Source of the DNA: Cellulosimicrobium funkei
Lineage (GTDB): Bacteria; Actinomycetota; Actinomycetes; Actinomycetales; Cellulomonadaceae
Direction of reading: 5' to 3'
Assembly: GCF_001019615.1 (NCBI RefSeq)
Contig: NZ_JNBQ01000002.1
Location: 124,001 to 188,000, forward strand
Length of the DNA: 64,000 nt
A program made the position numbers and the translations under genes. The notes under the pieces are model-generated. The model worked only from the letters and a program-made list of their open reading frames with translations. It was not told where the DNA came from and did no database searches. Positions 1-12,507 of the stretch are shown piece by piece (the first letter of the stretch is position 1; every line of letters begins with the position of its first letter).

Positions 1-647
1 CCGATGCCGCGCAGGCGCTGGATCGCGGCCGACGTCTCGGGCGCCCACCGCTGGTTGACCGTCGCGTCGTTGCCGAACGGCTCGTTGCCGATGTTGACGA
101 GGACGAAGTCCTCGGTGCCGGTGAGCGTCGGGTACAGGTCCTCCCAGTAGTCGACCGCCTGGTCGAGGGTTCCCGCGTCGGGCGCGTACTGGTCGCCGTA
201 GCCCGTGGTGTCGTGCACCTCGAGGACGCACACGAGGCGGTTCTCCTCGCACAGGTCGACGACGTGCGCGACGTCCTCGGGCGAGTTGCGCGTCCACTGG
301 TCGCCGCTCGACAGGACGACGCGCACCGTGTTGGCGCCGGCCGCCTTGATGTCGGCGAAGGACCCCGTGGTGTGCGTGTACCAGGTGTGCGCGTGGTTGA
401 CGCCGCGCAGCACGAGGTCCGTGCCGTCGGCCTCGACGATCCTCCCGTCGGCGACGTGGATGCCCGGCGGCGTGTCCGCTTCGGTATCCGTCTCGGCGGC
501 CGCCGCGGACCGCGCGGTGGCGGTCGCGACCGCGCCGCACGTGGCGAGGACCGCGGCGGTCACGAGCGCCGCGACGAGCGGGGCGGACCGTCCGGTCCCG
601 GGAGGTCGGGCGGCGTCGGCGTCGGGTGCGGGGGCGGTGCGGCTCAT
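1..647 (-). CDS. GH5 family endo-beta-mannanase, secreted (5' part only)
   Basis: Partial gene running off the left edge; 215 codons are visible. The ATG at 647 is preceded by GAGG about 7 nt upstream. The first 45 or so residues form a Tat/Sec-like signal region with an Ala-rich hydrophobic stretch ending near an A-A-A-A-E cleavage area. The mature start carries GVNHAHTWYTHTTGSFADIK and GANTVRVVLSSG, which I recognise as the beta-1/beta-2 region of bacterial GH5 mannanases (subfamily 8-like), followed by LEVHDTTGYGD and the NEP motif (VNIGNEPFG) whose Glu is the catalytic acid/base. The nucleophile Glu and any binding module lie outside the window. Expected role: extracellular hydrolysis of beta-1,4-mannan. 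GH5 is clear; mannanase rather than cellulase is from motif memory. Confidence 0.85.
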   Translation of the reverse strand, partial: MSRTAPAPDADAARPPGTGRSAPLVAALVTAAVLATCGAVATATARSAAAAETDTEADTPPGIHVADGRIVEADGTDLVLRGVNHAHTWYTHTTGSFADIKAAGANTVRVVLSSGDQWTRNSPEDVAHVVDLCEENRLVCVLEVHDTTGYGDQYAPDAGTLDQAVDYWEDLYPTLTGTEDFVLVNIGNEPFGNDATVNQRWAPETSAAIQRLRGI

Positions 648-736
648 CGGACGACCTCGTCTCTGTCGGCGTCGCACGCCCGGGTCGGCGTGCCCCGACA
701 TCGTGAGGTCGGAGCGCCGCCGTCGAGCAGTGCCTG

Positions 737-744
737 AACCGATT
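737..744. promoter_or_regulatory. Imperfect CG-centred palindrome upstream of mannanase (LacI-like operator candidate)
   Basis: AACCGATT is an imperfect palindrome centred on CG, in an unusually AT-rich patch about 90 bp upstream of the mannanase start. CG-centred palindromes are typical LacI-family operators controlling glycoside hydrolase genes. It is short and has one mismatch per arm, so this is only a candidate. Confidence 0.25.
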
Positions 745-788
745 AAGCGAGGCGCACCCGCCGAGCACGAGCCTGCCCGCGCACGAGA

Positions 789-833
789 ACGGGGTCGGTG
801 TCGTCCTCGCGCGGAGAACGGCACCGACCCCGT
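789..833 (-). terminator. Hairpin terminator downstream of acs
   Basis: Perfect 12-bp inverted repeat ACGGGGTCGGTG / CACCGACCCCGT with a 21-nt loop, lying 18 bp beyond the acs stop codon. There is no clear U-tract, as usual for actinobacterial terminators. Confidence 0.7.
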
Positions 834-850
834 GGTCGGCGGTGGGCCGG

Positions 851-2869
<2,019 letters not shown>

Positions 2870-3068
2870 GCTGACCTCCGGTGCGCATCGACTCTGGTGC
2901 GGTCCGCCGGCGCGCGACGCGTCGCGCCCGGGGAGGCGGGTCCCTGTAGGGCCTCGTCGCGGGCGAGTCTAGACCTCGCGGGTGACGGGGGTCACCGCGT
3001 CCATGATTCGGGCGCTCTCCTAGCAAACCTCGTCCGCCGGCGCCTCCGGTCGCCGTCCGCCAGGGGTG

Positions 3069-3074
3069 TTGACA
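3069..3074 (+). promoter_or_regulatory. Possible -35 box before the LuxR-type regulator
   Basis: TTGACA, a perfect -35 hexamer, occurs 39 bp upstream of the GTG start at 3113. No convincing -10 was found at the expected spacing, so support is weak. Confidence 0.25.
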
Positions 3075-3112
3075 TCCTGGGGTGTCGCGCCGGACGGGGA
3101 GGGGGAGCGCCA

Positions 3113-5746
3113 GTGGGCCACAGCGCCTTCGTCCACCAGGACGCGCTCGCGGCCGTCACGGGATGGCTGCGAGCCGGCCACGACGTGGTCCTGCGAGGCG
3201 ACGCCGGGTCGGGCAAGACCACCGTCCTGCGCGCGCTCGTCGGGCCGCTGCGGTCGTCGGGCACCGCGGTCGTCGAGCTGCCCGGCGCGGGGACGGGCGA
3301 CGCCGTCCCCTTCGCGGCGTTCGCGACCCATCCCGTGCTGCGGCCCCGTGGCTCGGGCCGCGGCGGGGCGGTCGACGCGGCCACGGTGCTCGCCGAGGCG
3401 CTGGGCTCCCGGTCCGCCGTCGTGCTCGTCGACGACGTCCACCTGCTCGACCGGGCGTCGCTCACGGTCGTGGCCGCCGCCGCCCGGCAGCGACCCGACC
3501 AGGTCCGCGTCGTCACGACCGTCCCGTCGGGGGTGCCCCTCGACGCGGGCGCGCCGCTCACGACCGGCGCCGTGCTCGAGCGCGTGGCACCGATCGGCGT
3601 CGACGCCACCGTCGCGCTCCTCGGCGACGTCCTCGGCGGCGCGGTCGAGGTCGGGCTGGCCGCCGCGGTCGCGGGCCGGTCGGGCGGGAACCCGCGGGTC
3701 GAGAGCCTCCTCGCGACCGCGGCGCTCGAGGCCGGCGTGGTCGGCCGGACCCGGGGTCGCTGGACCCAGACGGGCAGCCTGGAGACCCTGCCGGCCGAGC
3801 CCGTCGTCCAGGGCCTGCTGAGCCAGCTCCCCGCCGACCAGCTCGACGCGCTCGACGCGCTCGCCTGGTTCGGCCTCGTCGACCTCGACCACGCGCGCAC
3901 CCTGCTCGGCGACGACGTCGTGCTCGCGCTCGACGCCGCGGGACGGATCGCGGTGGACGAGCGGTCGCGGACCCGCATGGTGGCCGTCCGACCGCCCGTC
4001 CTCGGGCACGCGCTGCGGCTGCGCCTGACGCCGGCCCGGCGGGCTCTGCTGCGCGAGCGCGCCGCAGAGCTGCTGGGCACGGGGGCCGCGTCCACCGAGC
4101 CGGGTCCGCGCGCGGCCTGCGCGGTCGGCACGGTCGAGGAGGACGCCGTCGTCCCCGAGGACCGGCCGGTCCACCAGCAGGTCGCGCTGATCTCGGAGTC
4201 GGTGCGCACGCGCGCGGCGCTGTGGTCTCGCGCCTGGTCAGAGCGTCGCGACGTCGCGAGCGCGCTGCCGCTCCTGCGGCTCTACCTCGTGGACGGGCTG
4301 GCGGTCGTGGACGCGGACGAGGTGTTCGCGGGCACGACGGCGGGGGAGGACGACGCGCCCGAGGAGGTCGGTGCGTACGTGCTGCTCCGCGGGCAGTGGG
4401 CCGCGCGCAGCGGCGGGACGATCCGCGGGGGCCTCCTGCACGACCCGGGGCCGTCCGGCCGCCTCGTCCTCCCCGGGCTGGGCGAGCCGTTCCTCGCGCA
4501 CCTCGACCGGCTCTACGCGCGCGGTGCTGCCGACCGGTCGTCGGGAGCGGGCGACCCCGGCGGCACGGACCCGGACGTCGGCCTCGAGGTCGCCGACCTT
4601 GACGTCGCCGACCTCGACGTGGCCGACCTCGACCTCGCCGACGTCGACGACGAGCGGGACGTCCCCGAGGCGCTGCGCGGCCTCGCGACGATCCTCCGGG
4701 TGCAGGGCGCGCTGGAGGCGGGTTCCCCGGACCGGGCCATCGAGCTGCTGGGCGCATGGCAGGGCTCGTCCCGGCAGCGGCCGTTCACCCACCAGCTCGA
4801 CGCGCTGCGCGGCGACGCGCTGCTCCTCGCCGGCCAGGTGGACGACGCGGTGGCCTGGTCGCGCGGGCGGCTCAGTGCCGCCTACGACGACCTCGCCCCG
4901 TTCGGCATCCGGCTCGCGTCGCGCGGGCTCGCGACGGCGTTCTTCCTGCGCGGCGACCACGACCGGGCCCTGCGTGCGCTGAGCGTCGTGCTGCGGCTCG
5001 GTCGGTGCGGGCCGGTGCAGAGCCCGTACGACGACCGGGTCTTCGCGCTCGCGGCGGTCCTGCACGCGCGCGAGGGCCGGGACGGGCTGGCGCGGACCCT
5101 GCTCGACGAGCTGGAGAGCACGCCGCGGCCCTACGTCCCCGCGCTGGACTTCCTCCGGCCGTGGGCGCGGCTCGAGGTGGACGCGGCCGCAGGGCGCGAG
5201 CCCGACGGGGAGGCGCTGTGGGGCGCGGGCGAGGCGCTGTGGGCGCAGGGGAGGTTCGCCTCGGCCGCGTTCTGCTGGGCCCTGACGCCCCAGCGGCTCG
5301 GGGAGCGGCGGCTCGCCCGGCTGGAGGAGGCCTTCGCCGGCATGCGCGTCCCGCTCCTCGCGCCCGCCGTGCGCCTGCACCGGTACCTGGAGCACGGGAC
5401 GAGCGGCGCGGTCCTCGAGGCGGCGGGCGCGCTGCGCGCCGGTGGCCCGCTGGCGCAGGCGGCCGTGGACGTCGCTCATAAGCGTGCCGCGCAGGAGGGG
5501 CGTACGCCCCTCACCCCGGAGGAGGTCGCCGCGGTGACGGGGGAGTCGCGCGCCCCGGGCCGGACGCCGGACGGGGCGGCCGGGCTCACTGCACGGGAGC
5601 GCGAGATCGTCGGCCTCGCGCGGGACGGGCTCATGAACCGCGAGATCGCCAGCCGGCTCTTCCTCTCGGTGCGCACGGTCGAGAACCACCTCTACCGCGC
5701 CATGCAGAAGCTCGGCGTCGCGGACAGGCGCGGCCTCATGGGTTGA
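3113..5746 (+). CDS. LuxR-type transcriptional regulator with N-terminal ATPase (LAL-like)
   Basis: An 877-residue protein with a P-loop ATPase at the N terminus (GDAGSGKTT near residues 29-37; VVLVDDVHLL as Walker B), a long alpha-helical/TPR-like middle and a C-terminal LuxR helix-turn-helix (LTAREREIVGLARDG ... VRTVENHLYRAMQKLGV). This is the LAL/MalT architecture, in which effector and ATP binding control transcription activation. The GTG start is chosen because GGGGAG precedes it and Walker A follows at the usual distance; the open frame extends far upstream only because it is antisense to acs. Oddity: a short D-[VL]-A-D-L repeat at 4589-4650. Its 3' end overlaps the convergent signal peptidase gene by 11 bp, so it may regulate the neighbouring export operon (inference). 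Confidence 0.85.
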   Translation: MGHSAFVHQDALAAVTGWLRAGHDVVLRGDAGSGKTTVLRALVGPLRSSGTAVVELPGAGTGDAVPFAAFATHPVLRPRGSGRGGAVDAATVLAEALGSRSAVVLVDDVHLLDRASLTVVAAAARQRPDQVRVVTTVPSGVPLDAGAPLTTGAVLERVAPIGVDATVALLGDVLGGAVEVGLAAAVAGRSGGNPRVESLLATAALEAGVVGRTRGRWTQTGSLETLPAEPVVQGLLSQLPADQLDALDALAWFGLVDLDHARTLLGDDVVLALDAAGRIAVDERSRTRMVAVRPPVLGHALRLRLTPARRALLRERAAELLGTGAASTEPGPRAACAVGTVEEDAVVPEDRPVHQQVALISESVRTRAALWSRAWSERRDVASALPLLRLYLVDGLAVVDADEVFAGTTAGEDDAPEEVGAYVLLRGQWAARSGGTIRGGLLHDPGPSGRLVLPGLGEPFLAHLDRLYARGAADRSSGAGDPGGTDPDVGLEVADLDVADLDVADLDLADVDDERDVPEALRGLATILRVQGALEAGSPDRAIELLGAWQGSSRQRPFTHQLDALRGDALLLAGQVDDAVAWSRGRLSAAYDDLAPFGIRLASRGLATAFFLRGDHDRALRALSVVLRLGRCGPVQSPYDDRVFALAAVLHAREGRDGLARTLLDELESTPRPYVPALDFLRPWARLEVDAAAGREPDGEALWGAGEALWAQGRFASAAFCWALTPQRLGERRLARLEEAFAGMRVPLLAPAVRLHRYLEHGTSGAVLEAAGALRAGGPLAQAAVDVAHKRAAQEGRTPLTPEEVAAVTGESRAPGRTPDGAAGLTAREREIVGLARDGLMNREIASRLFLSVRTVENHLYRAMQKLGVADRRGLMG

Positions 5747-6401
5747 CGGTGCCGGGTGCGTCGGTGGCGACCGTCGCCCGGCGGCGCCACGCGCGCCACC
5801 ACAGGCTGAGCGCCCACAGGAAGAAGGCGCCCGCGACGACGTAGACCGCGACGGACCGCTCGTCTCCGTTGACGGCCGAGTTGAGGTACCCGAGCCAGGG
5901 GACCGCGTAGAGGACCCGACCGCGGACCTGGTAGTCCTGCACGGGTGCGTCCGCGGCGGCGTTCGCGTCGCCCTGCACGGTGAACGCCAGCCCGCCGTCG
6001 GGCCGGTGCGTGATGCCTGTGACGCGGTGCGTGATCGCCGTCGGGTCGTCCGGGTTCGGCAGGTAGGTGACGATCTGCCCGATGCGCACGTCCTCGGGCT
6101 CGACCGGGACGACGACGGCGAGCGACCCGACAGGAAGGCTCGGCTCCATCGAGCCGGACAGGATCGTCAGCGGGACGCCGCCCGCGATCCGCGGGACGAC
6201 GATCAGCAGGCCCGCGAGGAGCAGGACGAGAGCGAGCAGGCCGTACGTGACGCCCGCCCACAGGCCGGAGAGCACGGGGTGTCGTCCGGGCCCCGCGGTC
6301 TCGGGCTCCGGGACGCTCTCCGGCGACACGCCTCCCGTCGCGTCATGGGTGCTGATCTCGACCTCCTGAGGAGCTCGGCGGGGATCCGTGCTCGTGCTCA
6401 C
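5736..6401 (-). CDS. sipW: SipW-type signal peptidase I
   Basis: A 221-residue membrane protein, third gene of the export operon. Two transmembrane segments (about residues 50-70 and 185-205) bracket the S26 catalytic region. The nucleophile is Ser84 in LSGSMEPS and the second catalytic residue is His125 (TAITHRV) instead of the Lys of LepB, the signature of the archaeal/ER/SipW type. The start is GTG, giving a GTGA 4-nt overlap with the stop of the BspA-like gene, with GGAGG upstream, so translation is probably coupled. SipW enzymes process unusual signal peptides such as that of TasA; both upstream genes encode candidate substrates. The ORF can be read further upstream, but that part is antisense-phase noise inside the neighbouring gene. 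Confidence 0.9.
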   Translation of the reverse strand: MSTSTDPRRAPQEVEISTHDATGGVSPESVPEPETAGPGRHPVLSGLWAGVTYGLLALVLLLAGLLIVVPRIAGGVPLTILSGSMEPSLPVGSLAVVVPVEPEDVRIGQIVTYLPNPDDPTAITHRVTGITHRPDGGLAFTVQGDANAAADAPVQDYQVRGRVLYAVPWLGYLNSAVNGDERSVAVYVVAGAFFLWALSLWWRAWRRRATVATDAPGTVNP

Positions 6402-8824
6402 TCTGCCCGTTCCTCCGCCGGGACGGCGGTCGGACGTGCCGACGGGTCCGTGGCGAGCTCCCCCGCGGTGCCGCCACCGGTCTCGGTCTCGGGGTCGGGG
6501 TCGGCGGCGTCCTCGTCGGGCGTCGCGGACGCGTCCGACGCCGCGTCCGACGCCGCGTCCGCCGTCGCGTCGGCCGCGGTGTCGTCCCCCGGCGCGACCT
6601 CGGTCATGGCCCCTGACCCTGCCGCGTCCTGCGCATCGGGGGCGGGCGGTGCCGTACGGGCGGCGCCCTGCACGACCCACGGTGGCTGCCAAGCCGCGTT
6701 CGCGACCCACGCCGGGTTCGCGCCCGTGTTGAAGTCCGTGCGGACGACGTCGGGGCGCACGGTCCAGCTCGACAGGTCCTGGTCGAAGCGGGCGGCGTCC
6801 TGGAACATCGACGTCACGTCCGTCGCGCTCGACAGGTCCCAGCCGGCGAGCGAGTGGTCGTACCGCGACCCGGCGAACATGAACGACATGTCCTGGACGT
6901 GGGAGACGTCCCAGACCGGGTCGTCGCCCCAGGCGCCGAGCGAGTAGTAGTCGAAGGCCGAGTTCTGGAACATGTGGGCGGTCGTCGTGACGGACGAGAG
7001 GTCCCAGGTGCGGACGTCACCGTGGAAGTTCGCCGTCTCGGCGAACATGAACGACAGGTCCGTGACGCTGCCGGTGTCCCAGGAGACGAGGTCCTGGTTG
7101 AACGCGTCCGCGTTCATGAACATGCGGCTCATGGTCGTGACGCTGCGCGTGCGGGACCAGCTCCCCAGGTTGCCGTTGAAGTTGACGGCTCCCTCGAACA
7201 TCGACGACATGTCCGTGACGCTGCTCGTGTCCCACGCGGTGATGTCGCCGTGGAACGTCCGTGCGCCGTCGAACATGTGCGCCATCGTGGTGACCTTCGA
7301 GACGTCCCAGCGCCTCCCGACGGTGTTGAGGTTCTGGTTCAGCGCCGTGGCGCCCTGGAACATCGCGGACATGTCCGTGACGCTCGACGTGTCCCAGCGC
7401 GACAGGTCCTGGTTGAACGAGGTGGCGCCCCGGAACATCGCCGACATGTCGGTGACGCTCGACGTGTCCCAGTTCTCCAGCCGACGGTTGAACGCCGTGG
7501 CGCCGTCGAACATGTGCGCCATGCTCGTGACGCTCGAGACGTCCCAGAACTGGATGAAGGCACCCTCCGACCACGAGGCTCCCTCGTAGGCCGTGGCGTT
7601 CTGGAACATGCCCTCCATGGTCGACACGCGAGCTGTGCTCGAGAAGCTGATCGGCCCGCGGAACGAGCGGGCGTTCGCGAACATGAACGACATGTCGGTG
7701 ACGTTGGAGGTGTCCCAGGTGGGCTGGTACTGCTTGTAGTTCGTGGCGCCGTCGAACATGTGGGCCATGGTCGTGACGCGCGAGGAGTCCCAGCCCGTCA
7801 GCTCGAACGACTGCGAGCCCAGGGGGTTGGCCGAGCCCGCGTTCTGGAAGGCGTACGCGGTGTCCGTCAGCGTGTCCGGGAGCTCCGTGATGTTCTGCAG
7901 GTGGACGGCGTCCTTGAAGGCGTGCCGGGCAGAGGTCGAGCCGTAGGCCTCGGACCAGCCGGAGACGTGGGTCAGGGCGCCGATCAGGCGCGCGTCCTGA
8001 TCGGGCGAACCGAGAGCGTCGAACGCGCCGGTGACGCGGACGTTCGGGTTGGTCTGGCGGTCCCCGAAGTCCATCGCGTTCAGGCCGTCGACGGCCGTCG
8101 TCGTCCGTTCGGTGCCGCCCTCCCAGAAGCCCCAGGCGATCGTGGTGCCGGGGGCCGGGTCGTCGAGGTAGAAGCCCAGGACGCCGTCGTCGTCGAGCGC
8201 GAGGGAGTAGATGAGGGTGAGGGTGGAACCGCCCGGCGCCGGGGCGCGTCCGGTGGTGAGCGTGCCGGCGTCGAGCGACGCCGTGTCCGTCCAGGCGTGC
8301 CCGTTCGTCAGCGTCACGACGAGGTCGGTGAGGTCGATCGTCTGCGTCCCCGACGGCAGCGCCGCGTCCGCGGTGACGGTGAGGACGAGCGTCACGGTCT
8401 GGTGCCCGTCGGCGTCCGAGCCGGCGCCGAGGACGGGCGTGGGGTCGGACGCGACGGCGACGGAGACATGGTCCGCGACCTCGGCCGGGACCTGCGCGCC
8501 GGAGACGGCGAACGTGGCCCGGAGGTTGTCCCCGACGGCCGTGACGGCGACCCCCGTGACCGTGTGCGTGAGCGTGGTGCCTGCCGTGAGCCGGTCGGTC
8601 GCGGGGTCGAACGAGGCCCCGGCCTTCGACCAGGTGCCGCCGGGGAGAGCGTCCTGGTCGAGTCCGAGGCTGCCGGTGGTCACCGACGACGTGCCGAGCG
8701 GCGTGCCGTCGTTCCACGCCGCGTACGCCCCCGTGGCCGGCAGCGTGAGCAGCAGCACGACCGTCGCTACCGCGGCGAGCAGGGTCGCGCGCAGCGGGTA
8801 CGTGGACCGGGCCAGAGCGTGCAT
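6398..8824 (-). CDS. BspA-like leucine-rich-repeat surface protein (DUF285) with SipW-type signal
   Basis: An 808-residue exported protein. The N terminus has a hydrophobic segment ending in GAYAAWNDG, resembling the GTFALWNQS of the neighbouring alternate-signal protein. Residues about 30-250 form a beta-rich domain. From about 310 to 665 there are roughly 13 BspA/DUF285 repeats of about 25 residues, with the core W-D-[TV]-S-[SN]-V-T-D-M-S-x-M-F-x-G-A-x-x-F-N. The C terminus is a low-complexity Ala/Asp/Glu/Thr tail with no LPXTG and no membrane anchor. BspA-type proteins mediate adhesion and surface contact in other bacteria; here the role is inferred. Second gene of the export operon, separated from the first by a hairpin and overlapping sipW by 4 nt. 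Confidence 0.88.
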   Translation of the reverse strand: MHALARSTYPLRATLLAAVATVVLLLTLPATGAYAAWNDGTPLGTSSVTTGSLGLDQDALPGGTWSKAGASFDPATDRLTAGTTLTHTVTGVAVTAVGDNLRATFAVSGAQVPAEVADHVSVAVASDPTPVLGAGSDADGHQTVTLVLTVTADAALPSGTQTIDLTDLVVTLTNGHAWTDTASLDAGTLTTGRAPAPGGSTLTLIYSLALDDDGVLGFYLDDPAPGTTIAWGFWEGGTERTTTAVDGLNAMDFGDRQTNPNVRVTGAFDALGSPDQDARLIGALTHVSGWSEAYGSTSARHAFKDAVHLQNITELPDTLTDTAYAFQNAGSANPLGSQSFELTGWDSSRVTTMAHMFDGATNYKQYQPTWDTSNVTDMSFMFANARSFRGPISFSSTARVSTMEGMFQNATAYEGASWSEGAFIQFWDVSSVTSMAHMFDGATAFNRRLENWDTSSVTDMSAMFRGATSFNQDLSRWDTSSVTDMSAMFQGATALNQNLNTVGRRWDVSKVTTMAHMFDGARTFHGDITAWDTSSVTDMSSMFEGAVNFNGNLGSWSRTRSVTTMSRMFMNADAFNQDLVSWDTGSVTDLSFMFAETANFHGDVRTWDLSSVTTTAHMFQNSAFDYYSLGAWGDDPVWDVSHVQDMSFMFAGSRYDHSLAGWDLSSATDVTSMFQDAARFDQDLSSWTVRPDVVRTDFNTGANPAWVANAAWQPPWVVQGAARTAPPAPDAQDAAGSGAMTEVAPGDDTAADATADAASDAASDASATPDEDAADPDPETETGGGTAGELATDPSARPTAVPAEERAE

Positions 8825-8899
8825 GGCGGTTCCCGTCTGGGGTGCGGGTCGGGGGTGGTGCCGTCCGAGGGCCGGGAGCCCGGCGCGTGCCGGGCAGAA

Positions 8900-8941
8900 C
8901 CACGGGCGGGGCAGGAGGGGGCGCTACCGCCCCGCCCGTGG
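8900..8941 (-). terminator. Intra-operon hairpin (attenuator or partial terminator)
   Basis: Perfect 13-bp inverted repeat CCACGGGCGGGGC / GCCCCGCCCGTGG with a 16-nt loop, 3 bp after the stop codon of the first export-operon gene and 75 bp before the BspA-like start. It probably raises the level of the first product relative to the two downstream genes, either as a partial terminator or as a 3' mRNA stabiliser. Confidence 0.65.
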
Positions 8942-8944
8942 GGA

Positions 8945-9538
8945 TCAGGGTGCGGCGGGCGCGCGGTTGGCCGGGGCCTGCTGCTGGAGGACGAACTCGA
9001 TCCCGTCGAGGTCGACGGTCTGGTTCATGTCGGCGTCGCTGGTCCCGTTGCTGGCGTCCGCGGCGTACGCGATGGTGACCTTCGCGGTGAGGGTCCCGGT
9101 GTCGCCGTCGACCAGCTCGGTCACGGGGGTGGACCCGTCCAGGAGCGCGGTGGTGACGGTGAGCTTGCCGCTGTCGAGGAAGGACTGCGTGGCGCCGTCG
9201 ACACCCGTGAGCTCGGGCTTCACGAGGATGTTCTCGCCCGTCACGGCGTAGTCGATCGTCGCGGTGCCCTCGAGCACGTCGCCCGGGACCATGCGGAACG
9301 CCTCGGGGTCGACGTCGTGGGCCGCCACCCCGTTGGGCGTGACGTCCTGCCACTCCATCGCGCCGAAGTCGGCGGTGAGCTGGCCGGTCCCGGTGCCGGA
9401 GATGCCGATGTCACCGCTCTGGTTCCACAGCGCGAACGTGCCCGCGCCGCCGAGGAGGACGGCCACACCGGCCGCGGCGGCGACCGTGCCCTTGACGGCC
9501 CCGTGGTTCTTCTTCGTGGTGGTGGCGGTGGTGGTCAT
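8945..9538 (-). CDS. Alternate-signal exported protein, TasA/SipW-dependent type
   Basis: A 197-residue protein. After a basic TTKKNHG region comes a hydrophobic segment ending GGAGTFALWNQSG, which I recognise as the signal of the 'alternate signal-mediated exported protein' / SipW-dependent families. The mature part is beta-rich and acidic (ISGTGTGQL, DWQ-type start, then DPEAFRMVPGDVLEG), like TasA/camelysin-related proteins, ending in a PANRAPAAP tail. The ATG at 9538 is preferred because AGGAGGGG lies about 10 nt upstream and the signal then begins at a normal distance. First gene of the operon with the BspA-like protein and SipW. Probable role: abundant extracellular or matrix-type protein processed by the linked peptidase (inference). 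Confidence 0.82.
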   Translation of the reverse strand: MTTTATTTKKNHGAVKGTVAAAAGVAVLLGGAGTFALWNQSGDIGISGTGTGQLTADFGAMEWQDVTPNGVAAHDVDPEAFRMVPGDVLEGTATIDYAVTGENILVKPELTGVDGATQSFLDSGKLTVTTALLDGSTPVTELVDGDTGTLTAKVTIAYAADASNGTSDADMNQTVDLDGIEFVLQQQAPANRAPAAP

Positions 9539-9806
9539 GGTGCTCGGTCCCCTCCTGGTGCTCGGACCCGCACCGTGCGCGCCCGTCTTCCAGCAGGATC
9601 CGGTCGCGCGGGCGTGCACGGGGGTGCGCGGAGGGGACTGAGTAGGTAGCGCCAGCGCGCCCACCAGGGGTGTTACGAATGCCCGAGGCAACTTTGAGGG
9701 TGCGCGGGCGGGGGCTGAGGCGTCTCTGCCCGGCGCCGCGTCCGGGGTGCCGGCGCCGCCGGGGGCAGGCCCGCTGTCGGGCCGGGACGGAGGGCCGGAC
9801 CTTGGG
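9539..9806. other. Intergenic leader/promoter region of the export operon
   Basis: 268 bp without a gene. It must hold the promoter of the minus-strand export operon. An AT-richer patch lies around 9665-9705, but I see no confident -35/-10 pair. No other feature recognised. Confidence 0.4.
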
Positions 9807-10643
9807 TCAGCCGCGCGGGCGGCGCTGGCGCACGGCCTCGTACAGCACGACCGTGGTCGCGCTCGCGGCGTTGAGCGAGCTCGCGGTGCCGAGCATGGGG
9901 ATGCTCACCATGACGTCGCACGCCTCGCGCCAGCCCGCGCTGAGACCGGTCGTCTCGTTGCCGGTGAGGACGAGCGTCGGCCCGGTGAGGTCGTGCTCGG
10001 CGAGCTCGACGTCGCCGTGCTCGTCCGTCCCGAGCAGGGTCAGCGGGATCCCGGCGGAGCGCTGCGCGGAGACCCAGTCCAGGACGTCACGCCCCGCGGG
10101 GACGCGGACCGTGGGCACGGAGAAGATCGAGCCGGTGCTGGCGCGCACGGCGCGCGGGTCGTACGGGTCCGCGGCGTGCCCCGCGACGATCAGCCCACCG
10201 CCCCCGAACGCGTCGAGCGACCGCGCGACCGTCCCGACGTTCCCGGGGCTCGTGGGCCGGTCGAGCACGACGCCGAGGAACGCGGCGCCGTCCCTCGGAG
10301 CGCGGCCGTCCGCGGCGATCCGACCCAGGTCGTCGGGTGGTGTCGCGACGATCGCGAGCAGCTCGGGCGCGTCGTCCTCCTTGCCGCCGAGCTCGCGCAT
10401 CAGCTCCGACGACACGGCGAACCGCTGGGTGCGCACCCGGTCGAGCATCGCGTGCGCCCAGCTCGACAGCGACCGGTCCGCGTCGACGAGCCACGTCCGC
10501 ACGGTCCAGCCCGACTCGACGGCGAGCGTGATCGGGCGCACCCCCTGGACGACCATCTCGCCCGCGCGGTGCCGCTTGGTGCGGTTGCCGAGCAGCGCCT
10601 CCCACTGCTGGAACGCGGCGTTGCGGGTGGTGACGCGCTGCAC
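9807..10643 (-). CDS. SpoU/TrmH-family RNA 2'-O-methyltransferase
   Basis: A 278-residue SPOUT-class methyltransferase. The three family motifs are visible: motif 1 NVGTVARSLDAFG, motif 2 LVLTGNETTGLS and motif 3 SIPMLGTASSLNAASATTVV, which form the SAM-binding knot. The N-terminal 110 or so residues (WEALLGNRTKRHRAGEMVVQG) resemble the substrate-binding domain of TrmH-like rRNA/tRNA methyltransferases. The start is GTG, 2 bp downstream of the malic enzyme stop, with GGAGG inside the end of that gene, so the two are co-transcribed. The exact target nucleotide cannot be read from sequence; rRNA or tRNA ribose methylation is the family role. Confidence 0.87.
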   Translation of the reverse strand: MQRVTTRNAAFQQWEALLGNRTKRHRAGEMVVQGVRPITLAVESGWTVRTWLVDADRSLSSWAHAMLDRVRTQRFAVSSELMRELGGKEDDAPELLAIVATPPDDLGRIAADGRAPRDGAAFLGVVLDRPTSPGNVGTVARSLDAFGGGGLIVAGHAADPYDPRAVRASTGSIFSVPTVRVPAGRDVLDWVSAQRSAGIPLTLLGTDEHGDVELAEHDLTGPTLVLTGNETTGLSAGWREACDVMVSIPMLGTASSLNAASATTVVLYEAVRQRRPRG

Positions 10644-10645
10644 GG

Positions 10646-12136
<1,491 letters not shown>

Positions 12137-12507
12137 GGGCTCCAGTATCGCGCGGCGACCACGCGCCCGGCACGACGACGGCGCCCCCTCAGGAGCGCCG
12201 TCCCGCCAGCATCGCGGCGGCTATCAGGCGTGCAACCGTGTCCGCTGCAACGGCGCGAGGTGGCCGTCGTGGCCGGGTCTCGTCCGGTCAGCGAGTCCCT
12301 ACGTGGACTTCCTGCGCGTGGGTACCGCCGAGATGCTGTTGTCCCTCCATCACAGCCCGGACCGTCGGCGGGCGCAACCGTTCCCCGGGTACTTCCACAC
12401 CGTGTTCTACAGCGTTCGAACAGCACCGAGCGGTTGGTCCGGGAGGTCCGGATCGGGCCCTTCGGCGGTCGGTGGGAACCGTCTCGTGGCCCCGGCCCGC
12501 GCGTCGT
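12137..12507. other. 371-bp intergenic region, no confident gene
   Basis: Between the divergent-side start of the malic enzyme and the 3' end of the HAD gene. It holds a hairpin at 12177-12202 (GACGGCGC / GCGCCGTC). From about 12300 to 12420 there is a plus-strand stretch whose conceptual product looks protein-like (VDFLRVGTAEMLLSLHH) with moderate third-position GC, but it has no start, no Shine-Dalgarno and no recognised family. It may be a gene remnant. Confidence 0.4.
12177..12202 (-). terminator. Short hairpin near the malic enzyme start / HAD 3' side
   Basis: 8-bp perfect stem GACGGCGC / GCGCCGTC with a 10-nt loop, 40 bp upstream of the malic enzyme start. It could end transcription arriving from the upstream HAD gene on the same strand. 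Confidence 0.4.

Noticed and set aside
6854-9649. Long plus-strand frame opposite the export operon
   Set aside because: Antisense shadow of the BspA-like repeats; it encodes repetitive E-H-x-R-H-V peptides with no family match and no ribosome site.
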